A stretch of 64,000 nucleotides of DNA from an uncultured Flavobacteriaceae bacterium (GTDB lineage Bacteria > Bacteroidota > Bacteroidia > Flavobacteriales > Flavobacteriaceae). This document shows, piece after piece, positions 26,146-35,498 of the stretch. The stretch is from contig CAJWLL010000006.1 in NCBI GenBank assembly GCA_913043275.1, positions 1 through 64,000 of the forward strand, given 5' to 3'. Within the stretch, counting starts at the first letter, position 1, and each line of letters starts with the position of its first letter. The position numbers and the translations under genes are program-made. A model generated the notes under the pieces. The model made no database searches, was not told the DNA's origin, and saw only the letters and a program-made list of their open reading frames with translations.

Positions 26146-28377
26146 ATGAAAAAATACATACTCATTGTATGTCTTTCATGGGGGGTGGTATATTCGCAAG
26201 ACCCCCTCAGTGGACTTTTACAATACCGACAGAACAATAAAATTTATCCCCTTTCAGGAGCCAGTGTTTTTTGGAAAAACACTACCATTGGAACGGTTAC
26301 TGATATGGAGGGTATTTTCCAGTTGGAAAGACCACCAGCAAGTGATCTGTTGATCATTAGTTATATCGGTTTTAAAACCGACACCTTAAAAATTAATACT
26401 TCATTCATCAGCCACCAAATGACTCAAAATCAGGAGTACGAATTGGACGAATTCACCGTAAACCAGCGTAGAAAAGCTTCTCAAAAATCCTTTATTGAGA
26501 CGCAAAATATTCGAAAGTTAAGCAGCGAGGAATTACTCAAGGCTGCTTGTTGTAATCTTTCGGAGAGTTTTGAAACCAACCCAGCCATAGATGTGAATTT
26601 TGCAGATGCGCTAACCGGAACCAAACAAATTAAAATGTTAGGGCTTTCGAGTCCCTACCTATTGATTTCGGAAGAAAGTATTCCTATGGTTCGGGGTGCT
26701 TCACAGGCTTATGGATTGACCTTTACGCCCGGGACTTGGGTAGAAAGTATTCAAATCAGCAAAGGGGCAGGGTCGGTAAGCAATGGTTTTGAAAGTATTG
26801 CAGGACAAATCAATACTGAATTGAAAAAACCGCTGACCGATATTCCCTTTTTTCTCAATCTATTCGCCTCAATCAATGGGAGGTATGAAATGAATACACA
26901 CTTCAATCTTAAGTTTTATGACAATTGGAGTGCTGGGCTTTATGTCCACGGTAACAAAAGAACTCAAAAGTTTGACAAAAACAACGATGGTTTTCTCGAT
27001 CTTCCTGTTTCAGAGCAAATTAATTTGATGAATCGTTGGCAATACACCGATTTAGAAAATGGATGGGTCAGCTTTTTGAGTTGGAGGTATATGAATGATG
27101 AAAAATTATTGGGTGCTTTAAGCTACAATTCTCAAAAAGATAAGGGAATGAAAAATCGCTGGGGCAGTGAAATTAAAACCGAACGATGGGATGCTTCCTT
27201 CAAGGTAGGCTATGTTTTTCCCGAGATACCCTATCAGAGTTTTGGTTTTCAAACAGCCTACAGCAGCCACATCCAAGACTCATATTACGGATTGCGTGCC
27301 TATGATATCAATCAGCAAAGTTTTTATACCAATTTGATTTTCAACTCCATAATTGGCAATACCCTCAATAAATTCAAAGTAGGGTTAAATTATAGTTTTG
27401 ATGAATATGTTGAACAGGTCGATGGTGACTTATACAATAGGTCGGATTGGAATGTGGGCAGCTTTTTTGAGTTTTATCATGACAACAATGACAACTTCAG
27501 TTGGATCGCCGGTATCAGAGTGGATTTTCACAATAATTTCGGCAGTTTTTTAACGCCAAGGATTCATGTTAGATATGTTCCGCTAGAGGATTTTGTCATC
27601 AGGCTATCGGCGGGCGGTGGCAGAAAGGCAGCCAATATTTTTGCGGAAAATCAAACCCTTTTTGCAACCAATAGAGCGATCAATATTCAATCCTCTCAGG
27701 GGAAAATTTATGGTCTTAATCCCGAAAAAGCATGGAACTACGGATTGGGTCTGTCGAAATCATTTTACATTAGTAGTCCACACAAAATGACTCTTTCTGC
27801 CGATTATTACATTACCCTTTTTACAGATCAGGTGGTTGTAGATTGGGAAGTGCCTCGTCAAATTTCATTTTATAACTTAGAGAGACAAAGCTCTGCAAAA
27901 AGCTTTCAATTGGAATTGGATTATTACTATCGAAACTTTTTGAATTTTAGAGTAGCATTCAAGAATTACGATGTACAAATGGACTATAAAAGTGGACTCA
28001 TGCAAAAACCTTTATTGGCCAAGAATCGTTTTTTTGCCAATTTAGGTTGGGAAAGTAAAATCAGCCCAATGGATAATCAATGGAGGTGGGATTTAACCTA
28101 TCACTATTTAGGGGCGCAGCGATTGGTTCACAATATTTTGGATTTGGATCACCCAAGAGGTTTTTCTCCCAGTTATTCGCTTTGGAACACCCAATTGACT
28201 CGTTCTTTCTCGAAAAAATTTGAAATATATTTGGGGGCAGAGAACATTGGAAATTATAGACAACTTTCTCCCATTATTGGATCTGACGATCCTTTTGGAG
28301 AGGACTTTGATGCTGCTCAAATTTATGCCCCCATTTTTGGAGGAATTGTTTACTCTGGTTTAAGACTCAAAATTTAA
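26146..28377 (+). CDS. TonB-dependent receptor with Cys-Cys plug motif, likely metal-related
   Basis: A 743-residue outer-membrane receptor. A signal peptide is followed by a carboxypeptidase-like regulatory (CarboxypepD_reg-like) domain (about 22-98, PLSGASVFWKNTTIGTVTDMEGIFQL, YIGFKTDTL), then a plug and a 22-strand barrel. The plug contains KAACCNLSESFETNPAIDVNFADALTGTKQIKMLGL, with adjacent cysteines 135-136, a pattern shared with receptors placed next to HMA and HYC_CC_PP genes. The barrel ends in GGIVYSGLRLKI. It has no adjacent SusD, so it is not a glycan receptor. Import of copper or a copper complex is the best guess from the neighbours, but the ligand cannot be read from the sequence. 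Confidence 0.9.
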   Translation: MKKYILIVCLSWGVVYSQDPLSGLLQYRQNNKIYPLSGASVFWKNTTIGTVTDMEGIFQLERPPASDLLIISYIGFKTDTLKINTSFISHQMTQNQEYELDEFTVNQRRKASQKSFIETQNIRKLSSEELLKAACCNLSESFETNPAIDVNFADALTGTKQIKMLGLSSPYLLISEESIPMVRGASQAYGLTFTPGTWVESIQISKGAGSVSNGFESIAGQINTELKKPLTDIPFFLNLFASINGRYEMNTHFNLKFYDNWSAGLYVHGNKRTQKFDKNNDGFLDLPVSEQINLMNRWQYTDLENGWVSFLSWRYMNDEKLLGALSYNSQKDKGMKNRWGSEIKTERWDASFKVGYVFPEIPYQSFGFQTAYSSHIQDSYYGLRAYDINQQSFYTNLIFNSIIGNTLNKFKVGLNYSFDEYVEQVDGDLYNRSDWNVGSFFEFYHDNNDNFSWIAGIRVDFHNNFGSFLTPRIHVRYVPLEDFVIRLSAGGGRKAANIFAENQTLFATNRAINIQSSQGKIYGLNPEKAWNYGLGLSKSFYISSPHKMTLSADYYITLFTDQVVVDWEVPRQISFYNLERQSSAKSFQLELDYYYRNFLNFRVAFKNYDVQMDYKSGLMQKPLLAKNRFFANLGWESKISPMDNQWRWDLTYHYLGAQRLVHNILDLDHPRGFSPSYSLWNTQLTRSFSKKFEIYLGAENIGNYRQLSPIIGSDDPFGEDFDAAQIYAPIFGGIVYSGLRLKI

Positions 28378-28401
28378 TCCTAAATATTAATTTTATACAT
28401 C

Positions 28402-28740
28402 ATGAAAAAAACCCTTTTCTTATTGCTTGCTTTACCATTGGGAATGGTAGCTCAAGAGAAACAAAAAAAGAATACCAAAACACAATTTACAGTTCATGGT
28501 AATTGTGAAAAATGTAAAAAAAGAATTGAAAAAGCTGCTTTTTCAATCAAAGGTGTCAAATGGGCCGATTGGGATATTTCTTCCAATCAAATCAGTCTGA
28601 TCTACAATCCACAAAAAGTAGACTTGAAAATGATTCATATGGGGATTGCAGCCCAAGGTCACAATACAACAGAAGCTAAAGTCAAAGAAGAAGATTATGA
28701 TGAACTGCCCAAATGTTGTCAGTACGAAAGGAAAGAATAA
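28402..28740 (+). CDS. Secreted heavy-metal-associated (HMA) domain protein
   Basis: A 112-residue protein with a signal peptide (MKKTLFLLLALPLGMVAQ). One HMA fold follows (about 28-90) with the metal motif HGNCEKCKKRIEKAA (Cys35, Cys38) and the loop GVKWADWDISSNQISLIYNP. The tail ends in LPKCCQYERKE, adding a second Cys pair. It is probably a periplasmic chaperone that passes a metal from the TonB receptor to other carriers. It sits 24 bases after the receptor, as the last gene of the operon, and a strong hairpin follows it. Confidence 0.85.
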   Translation: MKKTLFLLLALPLGMVAQEKQKKNTKTQFTVHGNCEKCKKRIEKAAFSIKGVKWADWDISSNQISLIYNPQKVDLKMIHMGIAAQGHNTTEAKVKEEDYDELPKCCQYERKE

Positions 28741-28750
28741 GTAATAAAAA

Positions 28751-28778
28751 AACCTGCTTTTTCAAGCAGGTTTTTTTT
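28751..28778. terminator. Bidirectional intrinsic terminator between HMA gene and groEL
   Basis: The hairpin AACCTGCTT-TTTC-AAGCAGGTT is followed by a run of T on the plus strand and preceded by a run of A, so it reads as a stem plus U-tract from either side. It sits in the 54-base gap between the convergent HMA and groEL genes and can stop both. Confidence 0.88.
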
Positions 28779-28794
28779 GCTGAAAAAAAATGTA

Positions 28795-30447
<1,653 letters not shown>

Positions 30448-30726
30448 TTAAACAATTGCTAATATGTCACTTTCTCTCATGATCATGTAGTCTGAACCAT
30501 CGTGTTGTAGTTCGGTTCCAGCATATTTACCATAAAGCACATTATCCCCTATTTTGACAGTTACAGGGTTTTCGGTAGTTCCAGGGCCTACAGCGACCAC
30601 AGTTCCTTTTTGAGGTTTTTCTTTAGCGGAATCAGGAATGATGATACCGGAAGAAGTTTTGGTTTCTGCAGCAGCAGACTCGATTAATACACGGTCTGCT
30701 AGAGGCTGAATTTTTACTTTACTCAT
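30448..30726 (-). CDS. groES: Co-chaperonin GroES
   Basis: A 92-residue Gro[46 protein letters not shown] includes the mobile loop ([12 protein letters not shown]), and the end [14 protein letters not shown] is also typical. It caps the GroEL ring. It is the first gene of the groES-groEL operon; a sigma-54-like element and TGTCA boxes lie in the gap upstream. Confidence 0.97.
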   Translation of the reverse strand: MSKVKIQPLADRVLIESAAAETKTSSGIIIPDSAKEKPQKGTVVAVGPGTTENPVTVKIGDNVLYGKYAGTELQHDGSDYMIMRESDILAIV

Positions 30727-30762
30727 CGTTAATTTTTTTATTTAAAGTTTTTAATGAATTTT

Positions 30763-30824
30763 CATAAATCATGCCAAACTCAAAGTAGATGACAAATTTT
30801 AGCTATACACAATTAATGCTGACA
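30763..30824 (-). promoter_or_regulatory. Candidate groESL regulatory region with -24/-12-like element
   Basis: On the minus strand TTTGGCATGATTTATGAA resembles the sigma-54 pattern TGGCA-N7-TTGC; the -24 GG is present, and 10 bases later there is GA instead of GC. Two TGTCA boxes lie upstream, at 30790-30794 and 30820-30824 on the plus strand written as TGACA, 30 bases apart (about three helical turns). ATGCCAA at 30771 and TTGGCAT at 30827 also form a wide inverted repeat. The groES start lies 37 bases below the element. A chaperonin promoter with special control is plausible; the sigma factor is an inference. Confidence 0.4.
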
Positions 30825-30841
30825 GCTTGGCATAAAAATTA

Positions 30842-31192
30842 TTATCGAGAATCGTCTTGAGGTGTTTCAGGGATTACTTCAGGTAAGGTTTCCGGAATCA
30901 CTTCTGGAATAGGTTCCAAAGCATTTTCTTGTAATAGGCGGGAGTCAGAACTATAACTTTTGGTTCCAAGTGAAATATTTGAAAGTAAGATGAGTATTAA
31001 CAAAAGTCCAGCAAGCAACCAAGTACTGCGGTCCAAAAAGTCAGAGGTTTTTTGGACCCCTCCCATTTGTTGTCCTCCGCCGCCAAAAGAAGAGGATAGC
31101 CCACCACCTTTAGGATTTTGAACCATTACTACTAATACGAGTAGAAAACAAACAAAAATGATTAAAGCGATGAAGATTGAAAAGCTTCCCAT
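30842..31192 (-). CDS. secG: Preprotein translocase subunit SecG
   Basis: A 116-residue membrane protein. The first helix IFIALIIFVCFLLVLVVMVQ is followed by NPKGGGLSSSFGGGGQQMGGVQKTSDFLDRSTW and a second helix LLAGLLLILILLSNISLG, the pattern of SecG. A Pro/Glu-rich tail (EPIPEVIPETLPEVIPETPQDD) is an extension seen in Bacteroidota SecG proteins. It supports SecYE during protein export. It is the last gene of the miaB - activator - lptE - TPR - secG run and starts six bases after the preceding stop. Confidence 0.92.
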   Translation of the reverse strand: MGSFSIFIALIIFVCFLLVLVVMVQNPKGGGLSSSFGGGGQQMGGVQKTSDFLDRSTWLLAGLLLILILLSNISLGTKSYSSDSRLLQENALEPIPEVIPETLPEVIPETPQDDSR

Positions 31193-31198
31193 AATAAT

Positions 31199-32026
31199 TT
31201 AACGTTGTTGTAATTCCTTTATTTTTTTAATTTGCCCTGCAAAGAAAACATTTTTTTCCGGATATTTCAAAATTAAAATCTTGTATGCCCTGATGGCCTT
31301 TTTGTACTTTTTTTGTTTGACCAGAACTTTGGCTAAAGATTCAGTCATCAACTCCTCAGGATTAAAGTTTTGTTTTGCAACTGGGTCGATGATTTCGTTT
31401 TTTTCAACTGGAGGAATTTTGGGATCCGATTCAATGAAACGATCTATAATATTTAATTTAGCAATTAATGGCTCTTCTTTTTCAGATTCTATAAGGTCGG
31501 TAATTTTTTCTTCTTTTGTAAACTGAATCCAATCCAAAAAATTCATTTTAAGATCCTTTGAAATGAGAACTGATTTTTTTGCTTTTGTTTTTTTTGAAGG
31601 TGCTTGTGAAATATTTTCGTCTGCTTTTAGGGCATCTTTTTTTTGAGTTTCATCAACTTTGGAATTAACTTTTTGATCCACTTTTTTTGTGTCAATGGAT
31701 TTTTTCTCAATGGCTGATTTATTAGTAGTTTTAGAATATTCAATGGGTTGTTCAACATCCGAAGTCAATCCCTCTATCTTTTTTAACGATTTAAATTTAG
31801 AATCTATATTTTCTTTCAGCAAAACTCTATCAGCAGTGTATAGTGCCAGTTGATTAAGTGCCAAATAAAGATCATTTTTCTTTTGATCTTTAAGGGATTT
31901 AGTATAGAAGAAACGTGGCAGTTGAAAATATGGATACTGTTCAATTAACAATGCCATTTTTGAAACCAAAATTTCGTCTTGAGAATCATAATTTTCAACC
32001 AACTTTTCGAATGCTTCTCTAGTCAT
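31199..32026 (-). CDS. TPR-like protein between lptE and secG, function unknown
   Basis: The track begins at GTG 32038, but ATG 32026 (MTREAFEKLVENY), 5 bases after the lptE stop, is a better start; the protein is 275 residues. It has a helical N-terminal part (SKMALLIEQYPYFQLPRFFYTKSLKDQKKNDLYLALNQLALYTADR) and a Lys-rich, low-complexity middle (KSAIEKKSIDTKKVDQKVNSK). A C-terminal TPR-like pair follows (ESLAKVLVKQKKYKKAIRAYKILILKYPEKNVFFAGQIKKI). No signal peptide is seen, so it is probably cytoplasmic. It sits in the conserved lptE-secG position, but its role is unknown. Confidence 0.75.
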   Translation of the reverse strand: MTREAFEKLVENYDSQDEILVSKMALLIEQYPYFQLPRFFYTKSLKDQKKNDLYLALNQLALYTADRVLLKENIDSKFKSLKKIEGLTSDVEQPIEYSKTTNKSAIEKKSIDTKKVDQKVNSKVDETQKKDALKADENISQAPSKKTKAKKSVLISKDLKMNFLDWIQFTKEEKITDLIESEKEEPLIAKLNIIDRFIESDPKIPPVEKNEIIDPVAKQNFNPEELMTESLAKVLVKQKKYKKAIRAYKILILKYPEKNVFFAGQIKKIKELQQR

Positions 32027-32031
32027 TTGGG

Positions 32032-32550
32032 TTACCACTTTGCTAATGTTTCGTTAAATATATTTTGAGTAATTCTCTCAAATATTTCATCATGAGCTTG
32101 ACCCTGTATGTCATAAAGTTGTTTATCTGCGGCAAAGTCATAAAAAAAAGAAAATTTACTTTCGAAATCGTCTTCCTCGTTATTCGTATTCGAATAGCGA
32201 AGGTTAACAATCATTGTTAGTCGGTTTTGAGCAGCAGTGAGATTCGCAGTAGATGTCATGGGGGTAATACTGTACTCAATAATTTCTCCCTCATAAATTA
32301 GATCACCCCCTGAGTTAACCAAGTTTAAATTGGTCTGTCCCAGTATGATGTCTTGAAGTGCCAAGGTAAAATCTCTATCTAACCCAGGTTCTACGGTAGA
32401 TCCTGGTCTACTACCAGCTTGGTTTTCGAAAAAATTAACCTGAAAAGTCGATGCCCCTTGGGGAATGGATGCTCCAGTAAAGGAGTAGATCCCACAAGCT
32501 TCTATTAAAAAAAGCAAAATTGAGAAGATGCTAAAAAACACTCTATTCAT
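32032..32550 (-). CDS. lptE: LPS-assembly lipoprotein LptE family protein
   Basis: Start moved from 32559 to ATG 32550 (MNRVFFSIFSILLFLIEACGIYSFTG), which gives a lipoprotein signal with the lipidated Cys in EACG; the protein is 172 residues. The mature part contains GASIPQGASTFQVNFFENQAG and DFTLALQDIILGQTNLNLV, as in Bacteroidota LptE. It should plug the LptD barrel that inserts LPS into the outer membrane. The gene ends between the sigma-54 activator and the TPR protein and slightly overlaps the activator's 3' end. Confidence 0.85.
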   Translation of the reverse strand: MNRVFFSIFSILLFLIEACGIYSFTGASIPQGASTFQVNFFENQAGSRPGSTVEPGLDRDFTLALQDIILGQTNLNLVNSGGDLIYEGEIIEYSITPMTSTANLTAAQNRLTMIVNLRYSNTNNEEDDFESKFSFFYDFAADKQLYDIQGQAHDEIFERITQNIFNETLAKW

Positions 32551-33805
32551 TGTAGTCATCTTGAAGGTCGAATTGTTTTATTTTTCGATATAGGGTCCTT
32601 TCCGAAATACCCAACTCCTTTGCCGCTATTTTTCTTTTCCCATTACTTCTTTTTAAAGCCCGCTTGATCATTTCAATCTCTTTATCCAATAAAGATAATG
32701 GTTCCTCTTCAATTACTGTTTCAGCGTAATCGTATTGGTTAATTGGAGGAGGATTATTATGGCCTTGAGGCTTTTTTTCTGGAGAGATGAATTCAACGGT
32801 CTTATTTTCATTTTCCTCTTTCCCATAGATTTTTTTGATCAGTTCAGGATTGTTTTTTTGAACCGATTTCATAGTTTCATTCTCCATCAATTCATGAGTC
32901 AGTTTTTTCAAGTCATTAAGGTCATTCTTCATATCAAAGAGGACTTTGTAGAGAATTTCTCTTTCGGATGAAAAATCAGCTTCTTTATCTGAATGGTTAA
33001 TAACTGCAGGGAGTTGAGATCCCAAGTTTGGGAGGTAATTTCTTAGGGTATTCGCATTGAGTATTCTGTTTTTTTCCAAAACAGAGACCTGTTCTGCTAT
33101 ATTACGTAACTGGCGAATATTTCCACTCCAACGGTATTGCTCCAAAACCCCTTGTGCACCTTCACCAAGCCTGAGTGAAGGCATTTTATACTTTTGGGCA
33201 AAATCAGAAGCAAATTTTCTAAATAAAAGTTGAATATCTTCCTTTCTTTCCCTAAGTGGAGGTAGATGAATTTCAACGGTACTTAGTCGATAGTAAAGAT
33301 CTTCTCTAAATTTTTCCTTCTTGATAGCTTCATTCATTTTTAAGTTGGTGGCTGCAACAATTCTTACATTTGTTTTTTGAACCTTTGAAGAACCTACTTT
33401 CATGAATTCACCGTTTTCTAATATCCTTAGAAGCCTAACTTGTGTGGTAAGGGGAAGTTCTCCTACTTCGTCAAGAAAGATGCTTCCACCATCTGCTACT
33501 TCAAAATACCCACTTCTGGTCGCAGTGGCCCCAGTAAAGGCCCCTTTCTCATGGCCAAAAAGTTCACTGTCAATTGTGCCTTCAGGGATTGCCCCGCAGT
33601 TTACGGCAATATATTTAGCGTGTTTTCTAGGTGAAAATTGATGAATTATTTTTGGAATATTTTCTTTCCCTACTCCACTTTCACCAGTAACTAGAACGTT
33701 TATTTCTGTAGTAGACACCAGTAAGGCTTTTTCCAGAGCTCTGTTGAGTCCATCATCGTTACCAATTATTCCGAAACGCTGTTTTAAATCTTGTATTGAT
33801 TCCAT
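32543..33805 (-). CDS. Sigma-54-dependent transcriptional activator without N-terminal sensor
   Basis: Start moved to ATG 33805 (MESIQDLKQRFGIIGNDDGL), 4 bases after the miaB stop; the protein is 420 residues. The AAA+ domain (about 8-245) has Walker A GESGVGKE (41-48), the sigma-54-contact loop GAFTGA (88-93) and Walker B GGSIFLDEVGEL. A linker of about 110 residues follows, then a C-terminal Fis-type helix-turn-helix (SNGKRKIAAKELGISERTLYRKIKQFDL). There is no receiver, GAF or PAS domain in front, so its activity must be governed by level, a partner or the linker. Its target genes are unknown. It sits in an operon for tRNA modification and envelope export. Confidence 0.93.
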   Translation of the reverse strand: MESIQDLKQRFGIIGNDDGLNRALEKALLVSTTEINVLVTGESGVGKENIPKIIHQFSPRKHAKYIAVNCGAIPEGTIDSELFGHEKGAFTGATATRSGYFEVADGGSIFLDEVGELPLTTQVRLLRILENGEFMKVGSSKVQKTNVRIVAATNLKMNEAIKKEKFREDLYYRLSTVEIHLPPLRERKEDIQLLFRKFASDFAQKYKMPSLRLGEGAQGVLEQYRWSGNIRQLRNIAEQVSVLEKNRILNANTLRNYLPNLGSQLPAVINHSDKEADFSSEREILYKVLFDMKNDLNDLKKLTHELMENETMKSVQKNNPELIKKIYGKEENENKTVEFISPEKKPQGHNNPPPINQYDYAETVIEEEPLSLLDKEIEMIKRALKRSNGKRKIAAKELGISERTLYRKIKQFDLQDDYNE

Positions 33806-33809
33806 AATG

Positions 33810-35306
33810 TCAGATTGATGATGAGATACCCATAGCGGTTCCAATCAAGGTGGCAGAAGTCACTTCTTCGATCTTGACGTCAACGAAATCTCCTACTTTA
33901 TATTTTTCTTTTGGAAAAACAGCTACTGTATTTTGGCTTGTTCTACCGCTCCAAAACTTACTGGATCTTTTTGAACTTTTTTCAATCAAAACACAGGCTG
34001 TTTTTCCAACAAACTGCCGGGTTCTGAATTCACTGTGGACTCTTTGCAAGTCAATGATTTCTTGAAGCCTTCTTTTTTTAGTGGATTCAGGAATATCATC
34101 TTCAATTTTTTTGGCGGCCATTGTACCAGGGCGTTCTGAGTAGGCAAACATAAAACCAAAATCATATTTTACATACTCCATCAAGGCCAGTGTGTCTTTA
34201 TGATCTTGGTCTGTCTCTGATGGAAAACCGGCAATCATATCATGAGAAATGGCACAATTTGGAATATTATTACGAATATCATCAATTAATTCTAAATACT
34301 GCTCTCGGCTGTGTTGTCGGTTCATTTTTTTCAAAATCAAGTTACTTCCAGATTGAATAGGTAGATGAATATGATTGCAAATATTTTCGTGTTTGGCCAT
34401 GGTATTGATGACATCAATTGAAAAGTCTTGGGGGTTAGAAGTGGAGAAACGAATTCTAATACTGGGTTGGGATTTAGCAACTAGTTCTAGGAGGTTAGAG
34501 AACTTGATAGCTGTTTTCTGTTGAAGAGTGCTAGCTTTTGAAAAGTCTTTTTTCAACCCTCCGCCATACCACAAGTAACTATCTACATTTTGACCTAAGA
34601 GCGTTATTTCTTTATAACCATCATGGGCTAGTTGATCAATCTCCTCCAATATACTTTTGGGATCTCGACTTCTCTCTCTTCCCCTAGTAAACGGAACCAC
34701 ACAAAAAGTACACATATTATCGCATCCTCTTGAAATGGTAACAAAAGCACTCACACCATTGCTGGCCAATCGCACAGGAGCAATATCGCCATAAGTTTCT
34801 TCTTTAGAAAGGATGACATTGACGGCCTCTCTCTCCATTTCTACTTCTTGCAACAGATTAGGTAGGTCTTTATAGGCGTCTGGTCCAACTACTAAATCGA
34901 CCATTTTTTCCTCTTCGAGAAATTTGTGTTTAAGGCGTTCCGCCATACAACCTAATACACCTATTTTAAGGTGTTTGTTCTTTCGTTTAAGTCCATTAAA
35001 AAGTTCCAATCTTTTTCGTACAGTTAGTTCTGCTTTTTCCCTTATCGAGCAAGTGTTGACCAAGACTAAGTTGGCATTTTCAATTTTTTCCGTAAGCTGA
35101 TAACCTTCTTGGTTCAAAATGGAAGCAACAATTTCACTGTCAGAAAAGTTCATCTGACAACCGTAGGACTCGATATAGAATTGTTTTTGGGCTTTTGATA
35201 ATGCACCCTTTTCATTTGACAAAACATCTGCATTAGTGAACGATCCCTTCTTTGTAAGAGGATTGCCACTATAAGCATACGGATCTTTTGTAGATATTTT
35301 TGTCAT
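33810..35306 (-). CDS. miaB: tRNA-2-methylthio-N6-dimethylallyladenosine synthase MiaB
   Basis: Radical-SAM enzyme that adds a methylthio group to i6A37 of tRNAs. Start chosen at ATG 35306 (MTKISTKDPYAYSG), 498 residues: the longer ORF from 35330 would begin upstream of the transcript predicted from the TATATTTG promoter. The N-terminal UPF0004 domain begins FYIESYGCQMNFSDSEIVA. The radical-SAM cluster is SRGCDNMCTFCVVPFTRGRERSR, and a TRAM domain ends the protein (TACVLIEKSSKRSSKFWSGRTSQNTVAVF...VDVKIEEVTSATLIG). It is the first gene of a minus-strand operon leading to secG. Confidence 0.95.
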   Translation of the reverse strand: MTKISTKDPYAYSGNPLTKKGSFTNADVLSNEKGALSKAQKQFYIESYGCQMNFSDSEIVASILNQEGYQLTEKIENANLVLVNTCSIREKAELTVRKRLELFNGLKRKNKHLKIGVLGCMAERLKHKFLEEEKMVDLVVGPDAYKDLPNLLQEVEMEREAVNVILSKEETYGDIAPVRLASNGVSAFVTISRGCDNMCTFCVVPFTRGRERSRDPKSILEEIDQLAHDGYKEITLLGQNVDSYLWYGGGLKKDFSKASTLQQKTAIKFSNLLELVAKSQPSIRIRFSTSNPQDFSIDVINTMAKHENICNHIHLPIQSGSNLILKKMNRQHSREQYLELIDDIRNNIPNCAISHDMIAGFPSETDQDHKDTLALMEYVKYDFGFMFAYSERPGTMAAKKIEDDIPESTKKRRLQEIIDLQRVHSEFRTRQFVGKTACVLIEKSSKRSSKFWSGRTSQNTVAVFPKEKYKVGDFVDVKIEEVTSATLIGTAMGISSSI

Positions 35307-35332
35307 TAAATTTAATATGGTATAATCCATTG

Positions 35333-35340
35333 CAAATATA
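35333..35340 (-). promoter_or_regulatory. Candidate -7 box for miaB operon (TATATTTG)
   Basis: TATATTTG on the minus strand is a perfect TAnnTTTG element. Transcription would begin near 35326, which puts the first possible ATG (35330) outside the transcript and favours the ATG at 35306. A clear -33 TTTG was not found at the usual distance. Confidence 0.5.
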
Positions 35341-35470
35341 GTTAAAACTGCCTTTTTGTCATGCTAAAGTGATTGAATTTAAATGCTTCGACTTGATTTA
35401 ATCTCTACTTTAAATATTAAAATTTACCACAGTTAAAAATTATAAGTAGGAGTTTTAAAAAAAAACTACA

Positions 35471-35478
35471 TAATTTTG
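35471..35478 (+). promoter_or_regulatory. Candidate -7 box for topA (TAATTTTG)
   Basis: TAATTTTG matches TAnnTTTG and ends 20 bases before the topA start. The -33 region lacks a good TTTG, so this is a tentative promoter. The 168-base gap between miaB and topA is otherwise AT-rich, without recognisable features. Confidence 0.35.
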
Positions 35479-35498
35479 CTTTCGAAAAAAATGAATAT

